A DNA stretch of 64,000 nt from CAYOXD01 sp964407825 (GCA_964407825.1 CAYOXD010000001.1:1-64000), one strand, 5' to 3'; numbered from the stretch's first letter, positions 44,176-53,748 are shown. Notes: a model not told the origin generated them from the sequence alone. A program made the numbers and translations.

Positions 44176-46455
44176 TTAGGCTTTGACCAGTTTCGCTCGA
44201 ATTCCCCAGGCAACATCCAGACCGGAAATCGGATCCTCCGTTGACCCCATCAGCTCGTTCACGTTGACCCCCTTGTGATTGAGATATTTATCGTAGGCCG
44301 TGTGCCCGAGGCCCGCCGCCATGGCCACCACACCGGGCCGGATCCCCTCGGACAGGTACACCCGGACCGAATACTTCGCCCAGGGGGTCTGCAGCATGGC
44401 CATCGCCTCATCCCGGAGCGCGTACTTCCTGGCGGTTTCCGGGTTGATCTCCACGAATCCGTCCGATCCTTTGATCACCGTATCGGGAACGGTCTTGATC
44501 ATAAACGGCGGGGAGCCGATGTAGCCGGGGGACAGGCGCATGGTGTCGTAGGGAATCATCACCAGAGGAAAAAAGGAACTGTCACCTTCCGGGCTCACCG
44601 GTTCATAGGTCGGCAGTACCGGGGCTGCGCTCTTGCCGGTGTCCTGCTTCACAACGGGGGCAAAGTTGAATTTTTTCGATTCGGTTTCAAAGGCTTTATC
44701 CCAGGTCGGTGGCGTATAATCGGCCGGGGTCCAAAATCCGTTCTTTTTCATCTCGGCCCATTTGTCCCCCAGGGAGGCTTCCAGGCACGAACGGTAATCC
44801 TGCCATGGGAAGGCGGCGGCCACGCTTCCGCCGAGACTGCTGGCGATTTCCAGGATCACATCCCCCAGATGCTTTGTGTTCAACTGGGGCGGGACCACCG
44901 GACGGGCAAGGCCGATCAGCGGCTGGCAGTATCCCGCGGGAGCCGGAATGTCTTCGAAACGCTCCAGGTAGGTATGATTGGGCAGAATGAGATCCGCGTT
45001 CTCGGCGGTCTCGTCCATATAGGAGGAGAAGCTGACGACAAATGGTACCTTCTCCAGTGCCTTTCGAATCGCCGAAGCGCCATGGAGGCTGTAGCAGGGA
45101 TTGCTCTCAGCCACCAGGAGGGCCTTTACCGGATAGGGGCTTTCCGCAGTGATCGCGCTTGCCAGCCGGTTCAGCAGATAGCGCGACTGGGGCATCCGGG
45201 GGCCGCCAGCACCGTCCACACGGCCTTTCTGAATACCATCGGCCGCCGTCTGATCCATCTCGGGCTCCGGCCACTGGATGTAATCCGGTTCGGGGACAGC
45301 CCACACGCCGCCTGGCTGATTGAGATTTCCGGCCATGGCATTCAGGGCGTGCACCGCCATCACATCGGTGGTGCTCAGGGGCGTGCGGCCCTTCCCCCGG
45401 CCGCAGAGTGCCAGGGGGCGCTTTGCGGCCATGAAGGCCTGGGCGGCGCTCTCGATGGTCCCGGGGTCGATCCCCGTCAGGGCCGACACCCGTATGGGAT
45501 CATAATTTTCCAGAACCTGGGTCTTGAATCCCTTGCGTTTTGTACCGCCGGCGTCCGTCCAGTCCTCGTAGCCCTGGCTGAAACGGCTGACAAAATCGCT
45601 GACCCGGTTTTCCCGGATCATCACATGGGCGATCCCGAGAGCCAGGGCAGCTTCGGTTCCCGGAAGCAGGGGCAGCCACATGTCAGCCTTGGCAGCCGTG
45701 CGGGACAGCCGCGGCTCGGCCTGAATAACCTTGACCCCCTCGCTCTTCCAGCGGCTGTTGGCCTGAAACACGTGCACCGGAGAGCCCCACCCCTCGATGA
45801 GACCCGCGCCGAAACTCAGGACGAGATCGGCCCGGTCCACGTCAAAGGCGGCCGTGGTCTGGGTTCCATGCATCAGGTTCAAAGCCAGCTCGTAACTATC
45901 CTGGACCGTTGGCGTTCTGAAAAAGTTCGGCGATCCGTAAACCGTCAGCAGCCGCTCCAGCAGATGCGGCACGGTCCCCTGATCCCGGTCCATGACGCCC
46001 ACCAGTGTATGGGCCTCGCCCCCGTCCCGCAAGGCCTTGAGATTGCCCGCGACCTCGGCTATGGCTTCCCGCCAGGAGATGGTTCGCCATTTGCCCTCCC
46101 CGCGCTTTCCCATCCGCTTCATGGGAGCCTGGACCCGGGTGGGGGTGAAGAGGAGTTGGAGGCCCGAAAGCCCCAAGATGCAAATACCGCCGTTATTGAC
46201 CGGGTGATGGGCCATCCCCTCGATCTTGATGGGGCGACCGCCTACCCTTCGAACCGTTATGCCGCACCCGCCAGGGCAAAGGGGACAGGTGGAATTCTCA
46301 AACGTCACCTTACCGTTTTCAGGAACCGGAGTCCAAGGCCAATTCTGACTCCAAATGGACACGTCGTCCATCAGTTTCCAAGGCAGCGGCGACAAGACAG
46401 TCCCCGCTGCCACGCCGATACCGAGAGACAAAAAGCATCTTCTATCTATTTTCAT
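44176..46455 (-). CDS. qrcB: Qrc complex molybdopterin-family subunit
   Basis: A 759-residue protein of the molybdopterin oxidoreductase superfamily. A Tat-type leader (DRRCFLSLGIGVAAGTVLS) is followed by cluster cysteines CPLCPGGC and GGICILG. Later parts include SFGAGLIEGWGSPVHVF, ALCGRGKG, HALNAMAGNLNQPGG, and a C-terminal substrate-entry-type domain (EINPETARKYALRDEA). In Desulfovibrio the corresponding QrcB contains no molybdenum, so it is thought to be structural or electron-conducting rather than catalytic; that applies here only by family. Confidence 0.92.
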   Translation of the reverse strand: MKIDRRCFLSLGIGVAAGTVLSPLPWKLMDDVSIWSQNWPWTPVPENGKVTFENSTCPLCPGGCGITVRRVGGRPIKIEGMAHHPVNNGGICILGLSGLQLLFTPTRVQAPMKRMGKRGEGKWRTISWREAIAEVAGNLKALRDGGEAHTLVGVMDRDQGTVPHLLERLLTVYGSPNFFRTPTVQDSYELALNLMHGTQTTAAFDVDRADLVLSFGAGLIEGWGSPVHVFQANSRWKSEGVKVIQAEPRLSRTAAKADMWLPLLPGTEAALALGIAHVMIRENRVSDFVSRFSQGYEDWTDAGGTKRKGFKTQVLENYDPIRVSALTGIDPGTIESAAQAFMAAKRPLALCGRGKGRTPLSTTDVMAVHALNAMAGNLNQPGGVWAVPEPDYIQWPEPEMDQTAADGIQKGRVDGAGGPRMPQSRYLLNRLASAITAESPYPVKALLVAESNPCYSLHGASAIRKALEKVPFVVSFSSYMDETAENADLILPNHTYLERFEDIPAPAGYCQPLIGLARPVVPPQLNTKHLGDVILEIASSLGGSVAAAFPWQDYRSCLEASLGDKWAEMKKNGFWTPADYTPPTWDKAFETESKKFNFAPVVKQDTGKSAAPVLPTYEPVSPEGDSSFFPLVMIPYDTMRLSPGYIGSPPFMIKTVPDTVIKGSDGFVEINPETARKYALRDEAMAMLQTPWAKYSVRVYLSEGIRPGVVAMAAGLGHTAYDKYLNHKGVNVNELMGSTEDPISGLDVAWGIRAKLVKA

Positions 46456-46550
46456 GGATACTGCCCCTTAGCCTGAAAGAACTGTTCGACTGATTTTCAA
46501 CTGGTTATGAGCACCGGAGGTTCTAATGCTTCCCTCCAATCCGTCGGCGA

Positions 46551-47264
46551 TTATTTATGGCATGCGAAACAGGCTTCGTGCTGGGTCTGGGCGCTGGTCC
46601 GCATACCTTTCATCCGCGCATGGCAGGCCGCGCAATCGTCCATCTTCATCCGATCCCAGGTGTTCTTTCCAAGACCTGAGATGGCTTGTCCCCAGATAGC
46701 CCGGCTGTAACCGCTGATCCGGTTCTGCTCGTAGACCGGAAGCTTGACGGAGTGGCCGATGTTCCCATGGCAGGTCTCACATTTCATGTGCGCCATCTTG
46801 ACATGGGCGGCGTGAGAGAAGAATACGCAGTCCGGCTGCTTGGAATAGGAGAGCCAGGGCACCTGACGGTGCTTTCGAAGGTATTGCGTCACGAACTTCG
46901 CCTCATCGGCCGACTGTCCCTGCTCTTCCTTGTGGCAGCCCACGCAGTCCTTAAGCTTCGGGATGCCGTTGAAGCTGCCGTCAGCCCGGAAGTAGTGGCA
47001 GCTCTTACAGCCGTGTTTGACCTTTGCCACATGGATCTTGTGGTTGAAGTTCAGGGGCTGTCGCTTCTGGGAGTAAAGAAGCTCTGGGAAAACCCCCCAG
47101 CATACGGCCATGCTGGCAGCAAGTCCGACAATGAAGAGAAGAATAAGGGGGCCTGCGGAGCCATTCGCGGGTTGTATCGGCGCATGCGCCTCGGCCACGG
47201 CATCGGGCACCTCGTCGACCGCTTCTTTTGAAACCTCACCTGCCTTGTCCTCAAAGGTACTCAT
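46551..47264 (-). CDS. qrcA: Qrc complex multiheme cytochrome c
   Basis: A 237-residue membrane-anchored cytochrome. One hydrophobic segment (PLILLFIVGLAASMAVCWGVF; about 33-53) precedes five canonical heme motifs CKSCH, CVGCH, CETCH, CAACH and CFACH. Desulfovibrio QrcA is hexaheme. A sixth candidate is DCVFFSH, C-x3-S-H, lacking the second cysteine. The start at 47264 is set by GGAG 6 bases upstream; the open frame further upstream reads as non-coding. It accepts electrons from TpI cytochrome c3 and passes them to the complex. Confidence 0.9.
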   Translation of the reverse strand: MSTFEDKAGEVSKEAVDEVPDAVAEAHAPIQPANGSAGPLILLFIVGLAASMAVCWGVFPELLYSQKRQPLNFNHKIHVAKVKHGCKSCHYFRADGSFNGIPKLKDCVGCHKEEQGQSADEAKFVTQYLRKHRQVPWLSYSKQPDCVFFSHAAHVKMAHMKCETCHGNIGHSVKLPVYEQNRISGYSRAIWGQAISGLGKNTWDRMKMDDCAACHARMKGMRTSAQTQHEACFACHK

Positions 47265-47438
47265 GGGAACTCCGTTCAGATGGTTTAATATTGCTTTTGG
47301 ACCTGGAACCTCAACCGAGTATAGCGCTCTCCCTCCTTGGGCGGCGCGGCTATGCATACGGTTGCGCCCCAAAATGGGCGCCCCCAATGACACACCGCAT
47401 CATACAGGGCCTGGAGAAAGAAAAAAATTAAAGGAAAT

Positions 47439-47467
47439 TGTGTACAGTCCGGCGATCAGTTTGTCAA
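47439..47467 (-). promoter_or_regulatory. Sigma70-like promoter of the qrc operon
   Basis: On the minus strand TTGACA (47467-47462), 17-base spacer, TACACA (47444-47439). Transcription would start near 47432, about 170 bases before qrcA, leaving a long leader. Confidence 0.6.
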
Positions 47468-47488
47468 GGGAAATGATGGTTTCCCTGA

Positions 47489-48346
47489 CTACTGGCTCCC
47501 GTAGCTATGGAGGCCCGGCAGGAGGTTGACGCCGAAATAGGTAAAGAGCACCGCCAGGAATCCGACAATGGAAAAGATGGCAAAAATCTTTCCCCGCCAA
47601 CTTAAGAAAATACGGGCATGCAGCATGGTCGCGTAGATGAGCCAGGTGATCAGGGACCAGGTCTCCTTCGGGTCCCAGCTCCAGTAGCGGCCCCATGCCG
47701 AGTTGGCCCACACCGAACCGCTGATGATGCCAACGGTGAGAAAGAGGAAACCGAACTTCACCATCTGAAGGATCAATTCATCCAGGGTGTCGAGAGAGGG
47801 GAAGCGGGCCACCAGACGAGGGGGCTTTCCGTTCCCCATATCTTTGTTGCCCCCCATATCTTTGATGAGATACAGCAGCCCGATACCAAAGGCGACGGCA
47901 AAGGCCGCGTACCCGATAAAACAGGTGATCACATGGGCGATGAGCCAGTTGCTCTTGAGGGCGGGGATCAGGGGCTCAATCCGATCGTTCACGTCCGGCG
48001 AAAACGAGGCGTAGGCCATGGCGAAAAAGGCAAGGGGCGTGGCGAAAACGCCAATGACCCGGCTGCGGTAGCGATGCTCCACATAGAGGTACAGAACCAT
48101 CAGGGTAAGCGCGAAAAAAACGAGGGATTCATACATATTGGAAAGGGGCGCATGCCCCATTCCCAACTGATAGGACTCCACCCATCGCCAGATGACGCCA
48201 ATCAGATTGCCCGCCACCCCCACGGTGGTGGTCCAGGTGGCGATAGGGCCCATGACGGGCTTCCTGAAAATGATCAGGACCAGATATTCGAAGGCCGCGA
48301 GGCCGTATACAAATGTCGTGACGGAAAGAAGGATCGAGCTGTTCAT
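47489..48346 (-). CDS. ccsB: System II cytochrome c biogenesis protein CcsB/CcsA type
   Basis: A 285-residue polytopic heme handler of the ResC/CcsA family. It has the periplasmic tryptophan-rich motif WGRYWSWDPKETWSLITW and conserved histidines (HAPLSNMYES, HARIFLSW). It overlaps resB by 4 bases. With ResB it delivers heme and attaches it to CXXCH motifs, so it fits the multiheme QrcA encoded next to it, although it is on its own transcript from resB. Confidence 0.92.
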   Translation of the reverse strand: MNSSILLSVTTFVYGLAAFEYLVLIIFRKPVMGPIATWTTTVGVAGNLIGVIWRWVESYQLGMGHAPLSNMYESLVFFALTLMVLYLYVEHRYRSRVIGVFATPLAFFAMAYASFSPDVNDRIEPLIPALKSNWLIAHVITCFIGYAAFAVAFGIGLLYLIKDMGGNKDMGNGKPPRLVARFPSLDTLDELILQMVKFGFLFLTVGIISGSVWANSAWGRYWSWDPKETWSLITWLIYATMLHARIFLSWRGKIFAIFSIVGFLAVLFTYFGVNLLPGLHSYGSQ

Positions 48347-49764
48347 GAAATTTCCTTTTCCTTATGGGCAGGGTCTTTGTTTTCCAGCGCAATGAGGGCC
48401 TCGGATATCCTTTTCACCTTGTTTTCCATGCCCAGTTTATTCTTGTTGGCCGTGCCAGAAACCATCACCTGAGTGCCATGGGCCGTTTGCTGGAGCTCGA
48501 TGCCCAGGCGCTGATGAGACATAAAAAAGGTAACCAGGCATCCGATGATGAGCGTGACGAATCCCACATAGACCAGCCCCACCCCGGGGTCCCGGGATAC
48601 CTGAAGCCCGGTGGCGTACCGGGGGTCAAAGGTAAAAAAGTAGCGCCCCTGGCGCATTCTGTCAAAGCTGGGGAATCGCTTCGGTATCAGCACCTGCTGG
48701 GTCCTACCGTCCGCTCGGGTCACCTGACCCACCAGCGTCTCTCCCAGGTTCATCTGCCCCCGGAAATTGTAAGACCCCTCCAGGGCCTCCAAAGTGAACC
48801 GCCCCCCCTTTTCCGGCAGGGACACCGAACGGCCCACTTCGGCCTTCACATCGAAGCTGGTCTTTGTTTGACGATCTTCAACCCTCAGGGTAACCCCTTT
48901 GGTGGCCACGGCATGCCAATCCGGCGGAATCTCGCTGTAACTGGCCTGATAGATACTGATTCCGCCATAGCGAAGGGGCCGATTGACGATGATATCCCGG
49001 GTGAGAAGGGGCCGCTGGCCATTCAGAAGCGTCAATCTGGACAGGTATTCCTTAGGCCGTCCGTCGGGATAAAAGCTGACGGAGAAATGATCGCATCGAA
49101 TGCCGAAGTCCAGGGGAACCGGGTGGGCCAAACGGTTCACCTGGACCTCATGGACCGTCTTTCCTTCCGGGATATTGACAAATCCGTCAAACCCGAAAAT
49201 GGACCCGATCAGCCCTCCCAGCAGCAGAAGAAGCACGCTCAGGTGCACCAGATAGACCCCCAGCCGACTCCACCGGCCCGTTTCCGCAAAGAGGCAACAC
49301 CCCTCCTCAGTCTGCTCGATTCGTCGATAGCGGAACCAGCTGCCGAGCCGGGAACGGTACAGATCGATCAGCTCCCCGGGGGGGGTGGCGGAGGAAAAAC
49401 GGATGGCATCCTTCAGCCGGCGAAACCGCTCGATCTGGAAAACCGGCGTTCTGACGAAAACAATCTTGACAGTGGCAGACAACCGGTCAAGGGAGCAGAC
49501 CACGATGTTCACCGTCAACATGACCATGAAAAACCGGAACCATCCCGAATGGTACATGTCCGTGAGGCTGAGAACCGACAGGACCCTGTAGAGCACACTG
49601 CCGTATTTTTCTATATATAAGGCAGGCTGTGCATTCTGAGGGATCAGGGTGCCCAGCACGGAGGTGGCCGCCAAGGTCAGCAGCAACACCACGGTCAACC
49701 GCACGGATGTAAAAAAATGCCACAAAGTATCGGCAACGCTGTGGGGCGCGCCCTTTCTGTTCAT
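48343..49764 (-). CDS. resB: ResB-like cytochrome c biogenesis protein
   Basis: A 473-residue protein. Three N-terminal membrane segments (RLTVVLLLTLAATSVLGTLIP, WFRFFMVMLTVNIVVCSLDRL, LGVYLVHLSVLLLLLGGLIGSIFG) precede a large periplasmic domain with GGISIYQASYSEIP, and a final segment near residue 420 (DPGVGLVYVGFVTLIIGCLVTF). This is the ResB/Ccs1 pattern. It is the first gene of the pair and overlaps ccsB by 4 bases (ATGA). Confidence 0.92.
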   Translation of the reverse strand: MNRKGAPHSVADTLWHFFTSVRLTVVLLLTLAATSVLGTLIPQNAQPALYIEKYGSVLYRVLSVLSLTDMYHSGWFRFFMVMLTVNIVVCSLDRLSATVKIVFVRTPVFQIERFRRLKDAIRFSSATPPGELIDLYRSRLGSWFRYRRIEQTEEGCCLFAETGRWSRLGVYLVHLSVLLLLLGGLIGSIFGFDGFVNIPEGKTVHEVQVNRLAHPVPLDFGIRCDHFSVSFYPDGRPKEYLSRLTLLNGQRPLLTRDIIVNRPLRYGGISIYQASYSEIPPDWHAVATKGVTLRVEDRQTKTSFDVKAEVGRSVSLPEKGGRFTLEALEGSYNFRGQMNLGETLVGQVTRADGRTQQVLIPKRFPSFDRMRQGRYFFTFDPRYATGLQVSRDPGVGLVYVGFVTLIIGCLVTFFMSHQRLGIELQQTAHGTQVMVSGTANKNKLGMENKVKRISEALIALENKDPAHKEKEIS

Positions 49765-49825
49765 AGGTCATCCTTTCCACGTAAGATCAACAAAGCGCTT
49801 CGTGCAATAGCAGATCTTTCGGGTG

Positions 49826-49846
49826 TTAGGCAATAGGCAATAGGCT
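49826..49846. repeat. GCAATAG heptamer repeat
   Basis: The heptamer GCAATAG appears twice in tandem with a degenerate third copy (TTAGGCAATAGGCAATAGGC). It is just downstream of the M16 gene and upstream of resB. Confidence 0.6.
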
Positions 49847-49874
49847 AGGGCAGGGAGGGGGGCAGCCCTGTGGT

Positions 49875-52754
49875 TCATCGTGCCGTCGGCTTCACCACGA
49901 TGCGGGCGGCCTTTCCGGAAACCAGATAGGTCCTGGCCAATGCCGCCACCTCCTGGAGGCTGATGGACCGGTAATCCGACAGGATGCTCCTGCTCCACTG
50001 GATCTGCTCGGGGTGGCGCCGGCAGCCCACAAGCACGCTATTCAACCAATAGGCATTGGTGCGTCGCAGGTCCTTGATGTTGGTAACGATCGGTTTCACG
50101 GAACGGCGCAGCTCGTCCTGGGAAATCGGCCCATGGGCAAGGGCCTCACCGATCCGGAGGACCTCGTTCATCACCGTATCGGACTGCTTCGGGTCGATGT
50201 AGACGAAGGCCTGAAGCAGTCCGTAGCCTCTGTAGGCCCGGCTTGGCCGGTTGTATGCGAAGGGGGAATAGGAGGCCCCCAGCTTCTCCCGAACCGTCTC
50301 CCGAAGCCTCTCGGAAAAGATATCGCCCAAAACAGTAAGACGCCGGGTGCGATGGATGTCCCAAAAATCCGCCGTGGGATAGGCCACCACAATCAGCCCC
50401 TTGGGGATGCGCGTAGCCACGGGAATCGTCAAGGAAGCGCCCGTCGGGAAGCCAAGGTGGTCCGGCCGGTCCGGCAGGGCGGGGGCGCTGCGCTTCTTCA
50501 GGGTCCCAAAATAGGTCGATGCCAGGGCAACGGCCTCCCGCTCCGGGAAATCCCCCACCAGGGACACTTCAAACCGGCAGCGACGCAGAAGGGGCCCCAT
50601 CCATGCCCGCACATCTGAAACGCCGAGATTCTTAAACGCCTTCCAGGGCGGAAGTCCAAAGCGGCTGTCGCCGTGTGCCAGGAAGCGCTGGCCTTCAAGG
50701 CGCATGGCGCCATCGGTATCGTGTGCCAAGCGCTGGTACCTCTGTTCCATGCGCGACATCACCAGACGATAGGCCTCGGCCCGGAAGGCCGGATCGGTCA
50801 AATGCGCGTACAGAAGCTGGAACATCAGCGGAAATTCCTGGCTCGGCCCCTGCCCTTCGAAGGCGAAATGGTCCTCCCTCACGTGAAAGGTCAGTCTTGT
50901 ATCCTTTCCGGCCAGGGCCCGATCGAGTTCCTCCCGGGTAAGCCCTCCCAGAGCGCTTTCCTCCATCAACGCTTCGGTGAGAACGGATAATCCCGGCCTA
51001 TCCGCCGGCTCGCACGATCTGCCGTAACCGAAGGAGAGAACGGCATGAAATTTGCCGGTTTGAAAATCCGTCCTCTTGAGATTGAGCCGAACGCCGTTTG
51101 CGAAATCGATCTGGACGATCCCCAGATCGGTTAGATCCTCCCGGTGATCGATCTTGCCCGAACCGGCCGGCGTCTCCAGATACGGAAAGTGAACCGCCCG
51201 GAGCCCGAGGGGCAAGACCGCTTTCATTTTCCTGCTATCTGACACGGCTGCCAGGATTTTCTTTTCCGCCTCGGCGCTACCACCGCCGATGGTGGTGTTG
51301 CCGGTCACGAGAAAGAGCCGGTGAGGGGCCGCCCAGCTTCTTTGGAGCGCCCCTTTCACATCGGCCAGTGTCACGGAATCGATGAAGGGTGCCAGCAGCT
51401 GCCGTTCCTGCGCCGGGGATAAAAAGACCTGATTGCCGTTCAGGCAACCGATGATTTGGCTTGCCAGTCTCTGGCTCTCCCGGGTGGGAGCCTGTTTGAC
51501 GGCGTTGGCCAGCCGGGCGAGTCTCTCCTTTTTCACCCGCTCCAGTTCCTGCGGGCTGAACCCATGGGCCAAGGCGCCGCGAAGATTTTGCTCGAGACTC
51601 TCAAGACAGGTCCGCCAGTTCCCTGGAAGACAGTTCGCCGAAATTTCGGCAAACTCGATTTCCTGCAAGAACCGCCCCGAATGAATGCGGGCGGAGGTGA
51701 AGGGCGCCCCAGGTTTTCGTGCCATCTCGGAAAGACGGTGTTGAAGCATCTGATCGGCCATGTCCCGCAGGAGGGTCTCCTTCCGATGGGCCGCCGAATC
51801 GGGGATTTTTGCAATCTTTCGGACCACCTCGATACTGACGGAAGTGCTGCCGGCATCAGGCTCGTAATGATAGAAGGCCTTGTCGCCCCGGTGATGAATC
51901 GGACCTATCCCAGGGGCGGGGAGGGCGGCGGCCCGGTCTCTGAGGCTGGAAAAGTACTGGCCGATCAAGGTTGCGGCCTGCCCTGGATCAAAATCCCCCA
52001 CCAGCACCAGAATCATCTTCTCCGGCCGGTACCAGTCCCTGTAGAAGGCCCTCATCTTACGGCTGTCCACAGTCCTTATCACCGACTCCTTGCCGATGGG
52101 AAGACGCCTTGACACCAGCGATCCCGGGAATTCGAATTTGAAGCTCGACTCGAAGGTCCGATAACCGGCCGAATCCCGGCTCCTCTTTTCAGACAGGATA
52201 ACGCCTCGCTCGAAGTCAATCTGCCGCTGCCGCAAGAGGGCGCCATCGGCATAATCCCGCATGACCCGCATACCGTCGGCCAGATGCCGCTTATCTCCCA
52301 GTGGCAGGAGCACATCGTACACCGTTGCACTGAATCCGGTACGAGCATTGGCATCGGGGCCGAACTGCATGCCAATCGTCTGGAAATATTTAACGAGTTC
52401 ATCAGGCTTGAAGTGCTTGGACCCGTTGAACTGCATGTGCTCCAGAAAATGGGCCACCCCCTGTTGGGCATCAGACTCGTTGAGGGAGCCGACCTGCACA
52501 TCCAGATGCATGCTCACCCGATGGTTCGGTTCCCGATTCTTCATCAGCACGTAGCGGAACCCGTTTGGCAACACCCCATAGGCCACCTGCGGGTCTGGTG
52601 AGAGATCACTTGCGTCTTGGGGCCATAGAGCTGCAGACTTGCCTTCGGCCAAACGAAGGAAAAAATGCGGGCAGAAAAGAAATATAGCGAGAAATACACC
52701 GACCATCTTCAGTCGGCGGGATTCTATCCTTCCCATTCCCCTATCTACTCCCAT
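49875..52754 (-). CDS. M16-family zinc peptidase, two-domain secreted form
   Basis: A 959-residue protein. A signal-anchor (LKMVGVFLAIFLFCPHFFLRLAEGK) begins near the chosen start. The zinc motif of the first M16 domain is GVAHFLEHMQFNG (H-x-x-E-H), followed by the downstream glutamate region EKRSRDSAGY. Two further catalytically inert M16 halves complete the pitrilysin-like length. Its substrates are likely peptides in the periplasm. The start at 52754 has GGGAG about 8 bases upstream; the ATG at 52736 and an upstream open frame to 52865 are alternatives. Confidence 0.88.
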   Translation of the reverse strand: MGVDRGMGRIESRRLKMVGVFLAIFLFCPHFFLRLAEGKSAALWPQDASDLSPDPQVAYGVLPNGFRYVLMKNREPNHRVSMHLDVQVGSLNESDAQQGVAHFLEHMQFNGSKHFKPDELVKYFQTIGMQFGPDANARTGFSATVYDVLLPLGDKRHLADGMRVMRDYADGALLRQRQIDFERGVILSEKRSRDSAGYRTFESSFKFEFPGSLVSRRLPIGKESVIRTVDSRKMRAFYRDWYRPEKMILVLVGDFDPGQAATLIGQYFSSLRDRAAALPAPGIGPIHHRGDKAFYHYEPDAGSTSVSIEVVRKIAKIPDSAAHRKETLLRDMADQMLQHRLSEMARKPGAPFTSARIHSGRFLQEIEFAEISANCLPGNWRTCLESLEQNLRGALAHGFSPQELERVKKERLARLANAVKQAPTRESQRLASQIIGCLNGNQVFLSPAQERQLLAPFIDSVTLADVKGALQRSWAAPHRLFLVTGNTTIGGGSAEAEKKILAAVSDSRKMKAVLPLGLRAVHFPYLETPAGSGKIDHREDLTDLGIVQIDFANGVRLNLKRTDFQTGKFHAVLSFGYGRSCEPADRPGLSVLTEALMEESALGGLTREELDRALAGKDTRLTFHVREDHFAFEGQGPSQEFPLMFQLLYAHLTDPAFRAEAYRLVMSRMEQRYQRLAHDTDGAMRLEGQRFLAHGDSRFGLPPWKAFKNLGVSDVRAWMGPLLRRCRFEVSLVGDFPEREAVALASTYFGTLKKRSAPALPDRPDHLGFPTGASLTIPVATRIPKGLIVVAYPTADFWDIHRTRRLTVLGDIFSERLRETVREKLGASYSPFAYNRPSRAYRGYGLLQAFVYIDPKQSDTVMNEVLRIGEALAHGPISQDELRRSVKPIVTNIKDLRRTNAYWLNSVLVGCRRHPEQIQWSRSILSDYRSISLQEVAALARTYLVSGKAARIVVKPTAR

Positions 52755-53113
52755 GCTTTCTTCTCCCAGACGGCATGAATAAAGGCCTATCTCCCCTCGG
52801 CCACCAACTCGGCCCCACCCCATCGGCACATAGATGGTTCCAAAACCTTCAATGGGGAGGGGCAAGGCGGCCAGATGCGTTCAACCGAAGCAATAATTGA
52901 ACGGATCGGTCCACCGCTGACATGGCGCCCGGGAGGAAGTTTTGAAACCACTTCTATGGTAAGCAGCGGTCCTGGAAACGCAATACCTGCGCGGTGGGAA
53001 AACATCGGACGGGAGAGGCAACGATGGACAGGCACGGGGGAAAAAGAATTTGTTACCGTTCAGGAAACGCGGCGGGTATGAGCGAAAGCTCCGGCAAGGA
53101 GGGACGCGGGCGG

Positions 53114-53162
53114 GAGCCTGTTTAAAAGCCATTTCGACCGGATGTGGCTTTCAAACAGGCTC
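53114..53162. terminator. 18-base-pair hairpin between the M16 and H1-like genes
   Basis: GAGCCTGTTTAAAAGCCA (53114-53131) pairs with TGGCTTTCAAACAGGCTC (53145-53162) with one mismatch over 18 bases. It lies in the 521-base space between the two genes, both on the minus strand. The H1-like gene reads toward it, so it may end that transcript. Apart from this, no gene or motif was recognised in that space. Confidence 0.5.
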
Positions 53163-53275
53163 TCAGCAATGGGAACGTCGCCTCCATCTCCCGTAAGTGC
53201 TCGGCCGATCGCCGGCCGAATCGACTCCGAAGCAAACGAGCGTGCGGCCTTTCCTGGGGCCTGCCGGCAAGGCTA

Positions 53276-53674
53276 TTATTTCTTGAAATACACGCCTCGA
53301 GTGCGAGCTTCGACGATCCCCTTTTTCGTAAGCTTGTAAAGCGCGTTGCTCAACTGTCTTGCTTCCAAGCCTGTTTTTTCTTTCAACTTGTCAATGCTGG
53401 CTCCCTTTCGGCTCTTACTGATCACTTCGAAAACCCGATCCAAAACAGTCGGCGCCTTGGCGGCAGCCTCCGAAATGGCGGCTTTCCGCTTCGCGGGTAC
53501 GGCAGCCGCCCGTTTTTTCGGCGCGGCCCGTTTTCTTCTGGCGGGTGCCTTTTTCGTCGGTTTGGGGGCAGCCTTTGCATCGCTGTCAGCGGTCATCTGC
53601 TCTACCTGCTGGGCAAGCTTGGTCAATGCTTCAGCGATGGCCACTAACTGGGTTGATAATTTCTTCATCTCCAT
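53276..53674 (-). CDS. Histone-H1-like basic protein with winged-helix C-terminus
   Basis: A 132-residue protein. Residues about 15-35 are a short acidic leader (ALTKLAQQVEQMTADSD). Residues about 35-75 are Lys/Ala/Pro-rich (KKAPARRKRAAPKKRAAAVPAKRK in outline), like the tail of bacterial H1 homologues. The C-terminal 55 residues fold as a winged helix (LDRVFEVISKSRKGASIDKLKEKTGLEARQLSNALYKLTKKG). The start is set at 53674 because GGAGGA lies 8 bases before it; an in-frame ATG at 53689 overlaps that ribosome site. It probably binds DNA with little sequence preference. Confidence 0.78.
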   Translation of the reverse strand: MEMKKLSTQLVAIAEALTKLAQQVEQMTADSDAKAAPKPTKKAPARRKRAAPKKRAAAVPAKRKAAISEAAAKAPTVLDRVFEVISKSRKGASIDKLKEKTGLEARQLSNALYKLTKKGIVEARTRGVYFKK

Positions 53675-53720
53675 GTTAGATTCCTCCATTGTATTATTTG
53701 GTTCACCGGAAATTTCTTTT

Positions 53721-53748
53721 ATTATATATACTCTTTTATCAAAGTCAA
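53721..53748 (-). promoter_or_regulatory. Promoter of the H1-like gene
   Basis: On the minus strand TTGACT (53748-53743), 16-base spacer, TATAAT (53726-53721), in an AT-rich stretch. Transcription would start near 53714, about 40 bases before the coding start. Confidence 0.65.

Noticed and set aside
44176..46455. A catalytic molybdenum enzyme
   Set aside because: Superfamily similarity is clear, but in the characterised Qrc the related subunit has no molybdenum, so catalytic function was not claimed.
44275..46476. A 733-codon open frame opposite qrcB
   Set aside because: Shadow of qrcB, with low-complexity composition and no motif.
52881..53132. 83-codon open frame on the minus strand in the gap after the M16 gene
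   Set aside because: It has no ribosome site, no coherent composition and overlaps the hairpin at 53114-53162.
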